Assembly (NCBI RefSeq): GCF_024323335.1
Contig: NC_066581.1
Location: forward strand, 431,166,136 to 431,230,135
Length of the DNA stretch: 64,000 nt
Source: Lathyrus oleraceus
Lineage: Eukaryota > Streptophyta > Magnoliopsida > Fabales > Fabaceae
Direction: 5' to 3'
In this document: positions 11,835 through 22,422 of the stretch, piece after piece
Layout: the number at the start of each line of letters is the position of its first letter
How positions within the stretch are numbered: position 1 is the stretch's first letter
Translations under genes and position numbers: made by a program
The notes under the pieces: generated by a model
Database searches by the model: none
Seen by the model: the letters and a program-made list of their open reading frames with translations, nothing else
Told to the model about the DNA's origin: nothing

Positions 11835-12790
11835 ATGACGAATACTTGGATAGCCGAGTGAGACAACTCGTATCCCAATAATTAGAAAAGGGAGTAGAAG
11901 ACTCTAGACCACTTTCTTTCTCATCTGAGTGATTATGAAAATACATTTGTGTATGGTTGATGTTTTTTAAAATAGACAACAAGTACTCGAATGGCTGAGT
12001 AAGACCACTCATATCAAAGCATTTGAGAAGAGGAATTGAAAACTCAAGACCATCTCCCTTTTCGTATAGTTTATTACAATTTGATTAATTTATTATTTTG
12101 TGGAAAAATGACAATTGTTCGACTAACCGAGTAAGAGAACTCGTATTCAAACAATCGAGGAAAGAAGTTGAAGGCTCAAAGTCATCTCCCTTTTCATTTA
12201 GCTTATTATAAGAGTGTTTTGATTTAATCGGGTTTAGAATGTTTTAAGAAAAATGACAATTATTTGACTAACCGAGTAAGAGAACTCGTATTCAAACAGT
12301 TGAGGAGAGAAGTTGAAAACTCAAAGTCATCTCCTTTTCCATTTATTATTAAAAATGATTCGATTTGATTGCTTAGGTGGATAAAAGTGACGACTATATG
12401 ACTAACCGAGTAAGAGAACTCGTATTCAAATAATCGAGGAGAGGAGTTGAAAACTCAAAACCATCCCCATTTTCATTTCATTATTATGTAAATGATTTGA
12501 TTTGGTTTAGATGTTTTAATTTATTTTGAATAGAAATACTCGACATTGGATCGAGGTTTGGAATTTGTATTTATGGATAAATTGGATTACAGTGAATCAT
12601 TCATCTACTCGATTAATTAAAAATCGAATAGGTCTCATTGTAAGGAAGCCCAAGAGTAAGCTATGTGAGGTTAATGGCGACGCCTAAAAGCGAAAGAATT
12701 AATAGAGTATGAAAATGGGGTTGGTATTGAATCAGGAGTAAATTGAATTTTAAATGATTTTAATAGAAGTGTAAGACTTAAGGTAATCAA
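11835..12790 (-). mobile_element. Older LTR fragment, right piece, with subrepeats
   Basis: Four to five diverged units of about 130-140 bp (near 11835, 11975, 12105, 12250 and 12388) each contain 'AACCGAGTAAGAGAACTCG' or a variant, a short hairpin. Sequence at about 12635-12720 ('CCCAAGAGTAAGCTATGTGAGG') is homologous to the arms at 5825 and 7220 and is in the same orientation as the left arm. The element therefore belongs to the same LTR group as the insertion that split it. Confidence 0.55.
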
Positions 12791-15340
12791 GAAGTGGAGG
12801 TTATTATGAAAATATATCTTGAAAAAAAAACTCTATTCAACACTATAAATTGCACACATTAATTTAATCAAGAGCATAAGAAATGATAATTTAAATAAAT
12901 TACATAAATCTTAATTTTATAAATAAAGTTTTTTTTTAAAAAGAATATCATTATTTTCACAACATTAACTTTTACATATATACATATCTGGGTATTTTAT
13001 TATTATTACTTTTTCCTATATACATAGGAATGGGCATAAAACAATTTCACAAGGCCCAAACTAAACAAACAAAAACAAAAACAGACTCAAATCAAAGCAA
13101 AATAAAAAGTACTAGTAGCCCGAAATTGTTTATGGGCCCAAACCGGAGGCCCGAATCCAAGGTGTGGTCCACGGAGCCTCAGTCAACTTTGTTGACTCCC
13201 AGCAAGGCGCTCTTGACCGTCAGATTCGTGAATCTGACTCGGTCAACATGGATGGAGCATATCTTAATGGAGAACCACGATAAGGTATCATGGGGCGTCT
13301 ACATAGGAGCGCCTGGTTGACCGTTGGTCAACGCTGATGAGGCCTGTCGCAAAGGCGACACTTGGCGTGCATGCACCAGGACAAAGTGTGGGTATTTAAA
13401 CCCAGATTCTGAGAACCGGAGTTCATTTTGTGAACTCTACTCTCTCTCTTCATTTCAAAGCTTCCTCTCGCTCTGCAAGTGTATCATCAACACCGATGAG
13501 GAGCCACCGGAGAAGACGGTGGTGGTTGGCCGCAGATGGCGGCGCCACCTTCTTCTCCAACCAAACACCACCTTAAAACACCACGACGTAAACACTAACC
13601 CTACCTAATTTGGCCGGTGACCATGAATCCGACTTCGGATTTAACGGAACAATCCTCCTCCAACTGGATCGACCTCCCCCCTTCCCAAAACAAAAATGTC
13701 AATATCCAACAAACCCTAAACCATACAGTACCAAACCTAACCTCAATCTTCTCATAAACACAAAATTGAAGTCAAAATCCCAGTAAACAACAAGCCAAAA
13801 ATAAAAAACCTAGTTTCGGAATTGACTCAACATCAAAGATTTCGAGCAAATATCCAAGGCATTTCAGTTATTTCGTTAACGAGAGCACGAAGGTGTTATG
13901 ATTTCGAGGGAAAAAGAAAATGGACATGTCAACCTAAACGGAGCTAGTCCGCTGATGCTTCAGAGATATTCAGATAAGCCCTTCTTCTCCTATTCTTTCT
14001 TCTTCCTTTGATCTTTTATCTTCATTCTTGTCGTTGTCGTTGGCTTAGGACGCTCTTCTATTCAACTCAACTTATCTCAATCTTTTTTTTATGAAAAAAC
14101 TTCGAGTATTCTTTAAGAGTTTCTTTTAGATTTGAATGAGGTCTGTTGAATTGGATTTTGGCAGCGTATCCGTAGTCGTCTCACCCAAAACCTAGTCGCT
14201 CTCTTTTATAGGGGGTGTATGGATTTCAAAAGTTATCCTCTTTAGCAAATCCAGCTGTAAATTTGTTAGAAATCTTGTTAGATACCGTGGGGACCAAAGT
14301 TTTTGCGTCCCTGATCTTGTGGGGTCTCGAGTGGGGAGGAAGCGACCATTTTGGGTACGCCTGGTATATTCCCTTTTCGTGACCTCTTGCAGCGGTCCCA
14401 CATATACTCTCTCAATAATTAATCCCTTTTCAATTTTAATTGTGTGTTTTTTTTAGGCTTTGGATATTATTGATTAGTTTTATGGCAGGTTATGCTTATG
14501 AGGGCTTGGTGATCGTGAATACAAAGGGAGGAGGTAGATAGCTCACTATTTCTCTAGCCATGGTCTCAGCTTACCAAAACCTCTCCTTCAAGTTGGATAG
14601 ATTAAGTCAAATTGCAACTTGGTTAAAGATTAGGTTTCATAAACTGCAGATTAGCTTTAGGTTTATAATGATGACTTAGGAAAAACGATGTGTACCACCT
14701 TTATTTATGTATCGTTCTAAACTTAAGGAAAAAAACAAAATTCAAATGCAATTGGTGTATGAAAACAAACTTTGTATTATTGGACCCCTTTTGGACAATT
14801 GATACATTGCCTTGCATTTCTACATTAAATATTGTGGAGCAAAAGCAATTGATACTTTGCCTTGCATTTCTACATTAAATATTATGGAGCAAAATTTTAC
14901 ACTAGTAAAGGTGTACACTTTCTAATACATAATGTGAAGCCCTCCTCCTATGGGGAGATTAACCCAACGACAATTAACTTCTCTGCCTCATTACAAAGTA
15001 ACATTACTAGGTGAGAACAAATAAAAGTCCTAAAACGGAATGAAAATATAAAGAAGAAAATCAAGAAGAAACAAAAAAAAACTATTTTTTAAAGGAAAAG
15101 ATTAACCACTCCCCCTGTTTGGGAGTTGCTTCAATTATTGCCACGAATGACAAGGCATAGTCAATACCAAGTTAATTACCCTAACAAACACCCTTCTTTG
15201 AGAAAAAAGGAAAATGTGGCACTTCATTTGAAAAATTTCTCGTTAACTGTCATTTTAATTAATGATTCAAAAACGACCCAAAGAAATGATCATGAGATTA
15301 CTAATTATCCTTATGATAAAGGAAAAATTGGGGTATGACA
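12791..15340. mobile_element. Unclassified LTR-like sequence
   Basis: The right border at 15340 reads on the minus strand as TGTCATACCCCAATTTTTCC, a typical LTR start. It abuts RNase H coding sequence of element A with no primer site or PPT between. Yet a TATA-like promoter with upstream palindromes near 13181-13400 points to the plus strand, followed by a CT-rich leader. It may be two LTR pieces joined. Frames at 13030-13608 and 14192-14401 are unrecognised and probably not coding. A direct repeat of about 45 bp occurs at 14798-14886 ('TTGCCTTGCATTTCTACATT' in both copies). Confidence 0.35.
13181..13400 (+). promoter_or_regulatory. Palindromic W-box-like cluster upstream of a TATA box
   Basis: The palindromes run in order: AGTCAACTTTGTTGACT (13181-13197); an inverted repeat from TTGACC at 13213 to GGTCAA at 13246, with arms TCAGATTC/GAATCTGA inside; GTTGACCGTTGGTCAAC (13316-13332); and the hairpin TGTCGCAAAGGCGACA (13345-13360). 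TATTTAAA follows at 13393-13400 and a CT-rich leader after 13435. TTGAC/GTCAA is the core of plant W boxes bound by WRKY factors. That this drives transcription is an inference. Confidence 0.45.
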
Positions 15341-15342
15341 CT

Positions 15343-15677
15343 ATTTACTACCTCAGTAAGAAATTCGCCGATTGTGAGACTCGGTATTCTATGCTAGAAA
15401 AGACTTGTTGCGCATTGGTTTGGGCTGCTAAGCGTCTGCGTCAGTAAATGTTGAATCATACCACTTGGTTGATATCCAAAATTGATCCAATCAAGTATAT
15501 TTTTGAAAAGCCCGCTTTAATTGGGAGGATTTCCTGTTGGCAGATGTTGTTATCCGAGTATGATATTGAATATCAATCTCAAAAAGAAATTAAAGATAAT
15601 GTCTTGGCTGACCATTTGGCTCACCAACCGATTGAAGACTATCAGTCTGTGCGGTATGATTTTCCGGATGAATAGAT
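15343..15677 (+). pseudogene. Element A: first RNase H, 3' part, and linker
   Basis: The frame begins with YYLSKKFADCETRYSMLEKT, the end of a Ty3/gypsy RNase H, and continues through MLNHTTWLISKIDPIKYIFEKP and SEYDIEYQSQKEIKDNVLADHLA, the classic RNase H-to-tether stretch. In-frame stops lie after residue ...KRLRQ (15445-15447) and after ...DFPDE (15673-15675). The upstream catalytic residues are lost with the truncation. Confidence 0.8.
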
Positions 15678-15678
15678 C

Positions 15679-16130
15679 TTGTACTTGAAAATAAAAGATT
15701 GTGATGAACCATTGCTTGAAGAAGGGCCAGAACCCGGTTCCCGTTGGGGCATGGTATTTGATGGAGCTGTTAATCAGTATGGTAATAGCATTGGGGCAGT
15801 GATTATTACTCCTCAAGGGATGCATTTTCGGTTTATATCTAGATTGACTTTCAAGTGTACAAACAATATGGCAGAGTATGAAGCTTGCATTATGGGGCTT
15901 GAAGAGGCCATTGATCTCAAAATCAAATATTTGGATGTTTAAGGAGATTCAGCTTTGGTTATGAATCAGATCAAAGGTGAATGGGAGACGAATCAACCCG
16001 ATTTGATACCATATAGAGATTTTGTGAGGAGGATTTCAACTTTCTTCATAAAGGTTGAATTTCATCATATCCCTCGAGATGAACACCGGATGACAGATGC
16101 TCTTGCAATGTTGGCTTCAATCATTATGGT
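15679..16130 (+). pseudogene. Element A: second, archaeal-type RNase H
   Basis: In order: WGMVFDGAVNQYGNSIGAVI with the first catalytic Asp, NNMAEYEACIMGLEEAIDLK with the catalytic Glu, GDSALVMNQIKGEWETN with the second Asp, and DEHRMTDALAMLAS with the last Asp. The four acidic positions all survive, but an in-frame stop (15940-15942) directly precedes GDSALV. A second RNase H between the first one and integrase is characteristic of the Tat/Ogre lineage. Confidence 0.85.
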
Positions 16131-16134
16131 GAAA

Positions 16135-17438
16135 TTTTGGAATGAAGTTCCCAATTTGACTGTGATGCGTCTTGATAGGCCAACTCATGTGTTTGCTGTT
16201 GAAGAGGTCAAAGATGAGAAGCCTTGGTATTTTGATATTAAAAGTTTCCTCCAAAGTCATATTTACCCGCCTGGGGAATCTTTGAAAGATAAGAAGGCTT
16301 TGAGAAGGTTAGCTGGCAACTTCTATCTGAATGGTAATGTGCTTTACAAGAGAAACTTCGATATGGTTATGCTCAGATGCGTGGATAGACACGAAGCAGA
16401 CTTATTGATGACACGAAGCAGACTTATTGGCTGACATTGGAATCTGACTGTTGCAAGTTTGTGAAGAAATGCCACAAGTGTCAAATATATGCAAATAAGA
16501 TTCATGTTCCTCCGAAACTGTTGAACGTCATTTCCTCCCCATGGCCCTTCTCCATTTGGGGAATTGATATGATCGGAATGAATGAGCCCAAAGCTTCGAA
16601 CGAACATCGTTTCATTTTGGTGGCTATTGGTTACTTCACAAAGTGGGTTGAAGCAGCATCATATGCGAATGTAACCAAGTAAGCTGTTGTAAGGTTTATC
16701 AAGAATCAGATTATATGCCGATATGATGTGCCAAGTAAGATCATTACTGATAATGGATCTAACTTGAATAACAATATGGTGGAAGCTCTTTGCAAAGACT
16801 TCAAGATTGCATATCATAATTCTTCTCCCTATAGACCTAAGATCAATGAGGCTGTTGAAGCTGCAAATAAGAACATCGAGAAGATTATCCAGAAGATGGT
16901 TGTGACGTACAAAGATTGGCATGACATGCTCCCATTTTCTTTACACGAGTATCGTACATCCATCCGTACTTCAACAGGGGAAATCGCTTTCTCACTTGTT
17001 TATGGCATGGAAGTTGTGCTCCCGATAGAGGTCGAGATCCCATCATTGCGTGTTTTGATGGAAGCCAAGTTGACTGAAGCTGAATGGTGTCAGACCAGGT
17101 ATGATCAGTTGAATTTGATTGAAGTCAAGAGGTTAACTGCCATGTGTCAATGAAAGTTATATCAAAAGAGAATGAAGAAAGAATTTGATAAGAAGGTCAT
17201 GCCTCATGTGTTTAGAGAAGGTGACCTTGTGCTTAAGAAAATTGTATCTTTCAAACCAGATTCTAGGGGAAAATGGACTCCTAATTATGAAGGAACATAT
17301 GTTGTTAAGAGAGCCTTTTCAGGCGGTGCTTTGATTCTTACAACTATGGATGGTGAGGAGTTCACTCGTCCTGTGAACGCCGATGCAGTCTTAGGCAAAA
17401 ATGAGCGTCTCGGTGGATTGAAAATAACAACTCGCTGA
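16135..17438 (+). pseudogene. Element A: integrase, broken
   Basis: The N-terminal zinc region is damaged. After 'MLRCVDRHEADLLMT' the part equivalent to the element C residues EVNEGSFGTHSNGHAM... is deleted, with filler (near 16398-16430), and the frame shifts. It resumes with KKCHKCQIYANKIHVPP. The catalytic core shows GIDMIG, ITDNGSNLNN and VEAANKN (D, D, E positions present). Stops occur at 16680-16682 and 17151-17153. The C-terminal part (17172-17438) has GDLVLKKI and GKWTPNYEGTYVVKRAFSGG, but its last 15 or so residues are replaced by translation of a copied non-coding motif. Confidence 0.85.
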
Positions 17439-17529
17439 GTTGAAAACCCGAAAGGGCGGCTTAGGCAAAAATGAGCGTCTCGGTGGATTGAAAACCTGAA
17501 AGGGCGGTCTAGGCAAAAGTTAGAGACAT
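17439..17529 (+). other. Conserved post-pol block (element A copy)
   Basis: Two related half-units occur here: GTTGAAAACCCGAAAGGGCG with GCTTAGGCAAAAATGAGCGT, then GGTGGATTGAAAACCTGAAA with GGGCGGTCTAGGCAAAAGTT. The same two-unit block follows pol in elements B (26628-26727), C (46383-46475) and D (55421-55510). It is non-coding in all of them. Confidence 0.75.
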
Positions 17530-20132
17530 AAAACAGAAGAAACTTATCCCGATAAATTGAGTACCCCACCTTGGGGAAATTTATGCAAAAAATTAGGGAT
17601 TTATGGCAAGTAACTGCATCCTGCTGATCTTCAATCTTGAAGATATTCTTGAGAAGCCTTTGGTTCCGATTCGTCTTCAACCGAAGCCAAGAGCACAGTG
17701 GATATCAAAGTTGGTAGAAGGATTAGTGATCATTGTATTCAATGTAGCCCTTTTCCATGTAAATTACCATTTTTCAACTTTTTGTAAAGATCTATGGAGT
17801 CTTGTCATTTACAGGCTACCATTCTATTAAATAAAGTTGAGCTTTTTATCCAATTGTTTTGACTCTTATTTATCTTTCAGCCAAATAGATTTAAATTTTA
17901 TGATAATCATCTTGAAATTGGATTTTTAAATCAGAATCATGTTTTCTTAAATAATAAAAGCATTTACTTTAAGAGCAATCGATTTTACTTAAGGAATGTC
18001 AACAGCGGTCTAAAAACCGGTAAGCCCTAAATGTGAAGCATTGTTGGTTTTCCCCAAGCATTAGAGTGAGCTATGTACCCTCTCCAGCAGCATTTCAGCA
18101 TCACCCGCCGAATTTTGTTTGTTTCCCCAGCTGAGTTTGTGATTGCCTCCCTTGGGTTATAGGCGCGTTGTCTCAGCAGTTTGCATTAAATCCAGCACAA
18201 GGTTCTTGTTTCCCCTCAAGTCTCTAGTAGATTTCTTTTAGCACTGATTTTGAGCAGTATTGTAGTTATCCCCTGCAGGGTTGTCTCCCATTCGATATGG
18301 TGTTGACCTAAAATTCCCCACAGAGTTGATAGTGCAGCAGATCTTCCCCCTTCCCGAACTAGGGTTGAACCTTTGAGATGGATAGTTAGCATTCATTCTT
18401 TACCTCTCTTTATCTAGTGGTTTCCTTCCGATGAAGATTGGCTGAGCGTTGTATCGATGATTCAGATCAGTGATATTTGTATCCTTTGTGATCGTTTTGT
18501 CAGCATAATCATCATTCATATACATATACATTCATAAATTTTATTATCACATTTTTTATTGCACTTTGTGATTCATTATTTCTCTGATTCTCTGATGTGG
18601 TGATATCCTTTCCTCCACACAATATTGGTGAGTCTGTCCTCCTTCAATTGTAGAGTGTCATCCCCTTAAGCAGAAAGAATTTAACCTTTCTCATTCCCCA
18701 CTGAGTTATTTCCTCGTGGATGATTATTATTTCAGTTTCCCCCCAATTGATTATCTGGATGGGACCACACCCCCTAAGTTATATCCTCATTGGGTTGAGT
18801 CTTTGAATGACCGTTTCTTTCTAGATCTTACCTAGACAAATGCTTTTTTGATCCCCTGGGAGTCTATTACCCAGTAACTGGTAATATTCTTCTCGATTTG
18901 CAAGTATTTCACTTTTTCCCAATACTCGACAAAAGTAACCTATTTACCCCAACGGGTTCGTTTTCATGTTTCCCCAGGAAGTCTATCCTTGGTATGTTCA
19001 TCCTAACCGATGACGGATATTTTCTTCCCCTTCTTTGAGTCTATCCTTGATATGTTTATCTTAACTGGTGACGGATATTCTCTCTTTGGTATTCTACCTA
19101 GTAAAAAGGTAGTTGTAATCTCTATTTATTTTCCCAAAGGGTTAATCCTTGATAGGTTCATCCTAACCGATGACGGGTTTCCTTCTCTTTGCGGTCTTCT
19201 GCCTAGTAACTGGTAGTTGTAAATCCTACTTCCCCTTAGTGTCTATCCTTGATATGGTCATCTTAACCGGTGATAGATATTCTCTTTTTGGTATTCTATC
19301 CAGTAATTGATAGATGTAATCCCCACTTTTTTCCGACAGTCTATCCTTGATATGTTCATCCTAACCGATGACGGATATTCTTTCCTTTGAGTCTATCCTT
19401 GATATGTTCACTTTAACCAGTGACGGATATTCTCTCCCTTTGGTCTTCTGCCCAGTAACTGCAGTTGTAAACCCTATTTTGTCTTTTCCTCGACAGTTAT
19501 TCTTACCTAGTAACTGGTAATGAATACACCTCCTGGTTACCCTCAGCGAGTCATCCTTGATATGTTTACCCTAATCGGTAACGAATGTCGTCTCTGTCAG
19601 ATTTGTTATCGCCTTACCCAGTCACCGACAATGGATAATAAATTTCTGTTACTCCTGTGTTGAAGATTATATCTTCCCCAGTTGAGTTTGAGTGAGTATT
19701 TTCTCAGTGAGATTGCTTTTTCCTGCTTGGTTCGAGTATTTCAGCTTTGTCCCGATCTACCCGTTTCCCCTGCAGAGGTTCCTTTTATTCCCCGACTGAG
19801 TCTTTCCATTGATATTTTCATGGAATTCCTGGTGTCCCCCCAACAATTTTAAGTCGTAGCCTGGCCTACACATAACTTTTATCCCCGAGAGTCTCTGTCT
19901 CCCTAGTGACTTTTCCTTACGGAATTCATCATGCTCCTGCGGATTTTCAGTCTCTCCGGATTCTTTTCTTTTGTGGCAACATTTTCCCCATAGAGATTAT
20001 TTTAGCATTCATATCATATGCATCATGAGGTCTCTTAGGGACCAAAATTTGTTTCTATATGTTGTTATTTAAGTCCATTATACTGAGTCGATGTGAATAT
20101 TTTAACCTTCATCTCCTCAGCTAGAACGTCCT
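17530..20132 (+). other. Element A 3' UTR
   Basis: Non-coding, pyrimidine-rich, and collinear with 46480-49350 of element C. Scattered 'TTCCCC' and 'CCAGTAACTGG' motifs are seen throughout. Frames at 17603-17830 and 19010-19216 are not supported as genes. The segment contains the tandem repeats listed separately. Confidence 0.75.
18960..19625 (+). repeat. 3' UTR tandem repeats of element A
   Basis: About nine diverged units share the consensus 'GTCTATCCTTGATATGTTCA' plus 'TCCTAACCGATGACGGATAT'. They are interleaved with 'CCAGTAACTGGTAGTTGTAA' modules. Unit spacing is irregular (about 50-130 bp). Element C has the matching array at about 47985-48830. Confidence 0.75.
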
Positions 20133-20145
20133 TAAATAGGGGCAG
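20133..20145 (+). promoter_or_regulatory. Polypurine tract of element A
   Basis: AAATAGGGGCAG matches the tract of element C (TATAGGGGCAGC just before its LTR at 49363). It would prime plus-strand DNA synthesis. The LTR that should follow is absent. Confidence 0.65.
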
Positions 20146-21639
20146 ATATCACCACCAGACTTTTATTTTTCCAAGGGAAGGGGGAAAGATTCAAAATAAA
20201 CCCAAAATAAACATGCATAGCAAATAGTAGAACTAGAAGCAAAGCAAATAGAAATCGAAGGTACGAGGGTTGGTTATGAAAATGGAAAGTATTAGCACCC
20301 TAAACATCTGTAGTACTCTATAAGAACCTTTTGAATTTATCTATGTTTTTGTTTAAAAGTTGTTTGTATTTTTGAATGGGTCAATATAAGGGGTATAAAA
20401 TGTTTTGGAAAAGTGTTACTTGACTAAAGATAAGTCAAAGTTTGAATTTGATATGTTTCATGTGTACTAAAACATTGGGAAGTGTAATTGAAAGATCCAT
20501 TGACTAAAAGTAAGTCAAAGTTTGTGTTTGAAATGCCTCATGTGTACTAAAGGATTTTCAAGTGTAATTGAAAAATCCATTGACTAAAAGTAAGTCAGGA
20601 TTTGAATGGGTGTTTTAGTTTGAAAAAGGTTTAGGATAAATGCATGAATGTACAAACAAAGTCAACAAACAAATAAACAGTATATGACAAGGAAGTCAAC
20701 ATAAGATCCTTTCCCTTGGATTTAGATGCATAAAGACACATAAATTGGTAAGACATGAATAAATTACTCACATGCTTTTGAGGTATGATGAACATCAACA
20801 AGAGATGACAAATGTGTACATAACACCACAAGGGATAGCGCATGAACAAGTATGAGATACACATTCAACATTATGGAAGTTTATGAAGGAAACACTTGAA
20901 TGAAGTGACAAACAATTACAAGAAATGGATATAACATCACAAATTGGGATAGAATACAAGTGGAGTGTCACAAGACAAAATCAAACAAGTGTACATTATT
21001 CAATACAAGGGTATCAAACCACATAAGACAAGTATCATAATCAAGATATATGGTTGTCAAGTAAAGTTATGACAAAAGAAAGACATTCAAAAGATGGATC
21101 ATATGAACATGGTATGGAAAAAGTAAAATCCCAAGTGGATCACTATGCATACAAGTTACACAAGAGGCAAGAACATGTTAGCGACAAGTTTAGGCCTAAA
21201 CCTTAATCATGGCATGAATAAGGAACAAGTAAGTGTAAACCCTAATCACCTACTAACCATTCATTCAAGCATGTTTTTAAGGCGAATCAATTGAGACATG
21301 TTATGAAAATAATGAAGTTTAAACATGTTAAGGACCAAAATCAACACTTGAAAGAGTGTGATATGATCATACAAGCATCCAACATCAAGAACAACCAATA
21401 GATGAACCAAAGGACTTAATTAGGATCCTTAAAAACACTTAAAAGCACATGTTTTATAAGTGGTGAAATATATAATATTTTTTTGGGATTTTTATATCAT
21501 CATAAAATAGACATTCTCATGAACACGTGGAAAAAAAGAATAGGTAAAAAAAAGTTAAGGGATCATGAAGTTATGGGTTTTTAAAGTTGTGAAGAAAAAT
21601 GAATATTTAACAAGTGAGGAAACTAAACAGTATAATGGC

Positions 21640-21775
21640 CAGCCTCGAACCCAAGTCCTTGGGGTTTGATGCACTACTTAATAAAAATAAAAACCAAAGG
21701 TTGGGGCGAGGGGGATTCGAACCCCAGACCTTTTGATTAAAAGTGACTTAAGGCATGCGCTTCTACCAATGGGGT
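21640..21775 (-). repeat. tRNA-like module in element B LTR
   Basis: On the minus strand TTGGTAGAAGCGCATG (21769-21754, A-box-like) is followed about 30 bp later by GGTTCGAATCC (21723-21713, perfect B box). The spacing and the stretch 'TTTTAATCAAAAGGTCTGGG' resemble the anticodon and variable region of a tRNA. A second B-box-like GGGTTCGAGGC lies at 21652-21642. A full acceptor stem is not evident. It is probably a tRNA- or SINE-derived relic within the LTR. Confidence 0.45.
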
Positions 21776-22412
21776 GGTGATACATCAATTAGTTAAAACA
21801 TAAACATATATATTATAAAACACATTTTGTTTGACTTTTTCAATGCCACCTCAGCATCATCTTCAACCTCTCTCTTCTTTCATTTCTTTTCCATATTTCC
21901 GATTAAGTGTATCTCTCTAATTTCTCAACCATTTTAATGAAATAAAGATCAAAGTTGCTTAGAATAATGAAAGGAACCAAATGGTACGATAGGTTTCAGC
22001 TAACACTCAAAGATAAGGACACACGAAGGCCAAAACCAGGCCTGAAACCCTAGGTTGTGTGCAATACAAACTCACATAAACAAAAAGATAAATGACATGT
22101 AAGTTAATGATCAACCTCATCACAATAAATGCTACATGTTTACTTCAGAAATCAAATGAAAATGATGTATGTATAGTAAGTTTCGAAGTGCAAGAATCTA
22201 CCTATTAGAGCAAGGTCTAATGCCTCTTCAACACCACTTCCAACTATTGTTTTATGCCCCTCCTAATTCCTATAAGCTCCTAGAAGATGATTGGACCCTT
22301 TGGTTTTCATAATGCATGAGCCAAATGAGAGAATGGAGTTAAGGTTGAAAAGCTCTCAAGAAAGAAGTTTTGCTTGGTAAGCTTGGTGTGTGGATAGATG
22401 AGGCCTTGCCCT

Positions 22413-22422
22413 CTATTTATAG
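22413..22422 (-). promoter_or_regulatory. LTR TATA box (element B)
   Basis: CTATAAATAG on the minus strand, 1.50 kb from the LTR start. It is identical to the boxes at 1989-1998 and 50869-50878. Confidence 0.65.

Larger units (their letters stand above)
15341..20146 (+). mobile_element. Ogre-type element A, internal 3' half
   Basis: Truncated on the left within the first RNase H by the LTR-like sequence ending at 15340. What remains is RNase H, a second (archaeal-type) RNase H, integrase, a conserved post-pol block, a repeat-bearing 3' UTR and the polypurine tract. The 3' LTR expected after the tract is missing and is replaced by the truncated end of element B's LTR in opposite orientation. 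The pol and UTR are closely similar to those of element C. Confidence 0.85.

Noticed and set aside
13030..13608. Two plus-strand ORFs near 13.0-13.6 kb as host genes
   Set aside because: Biased composition, no recognisable domain, and the first overlaps the palindromic promoter-like region.
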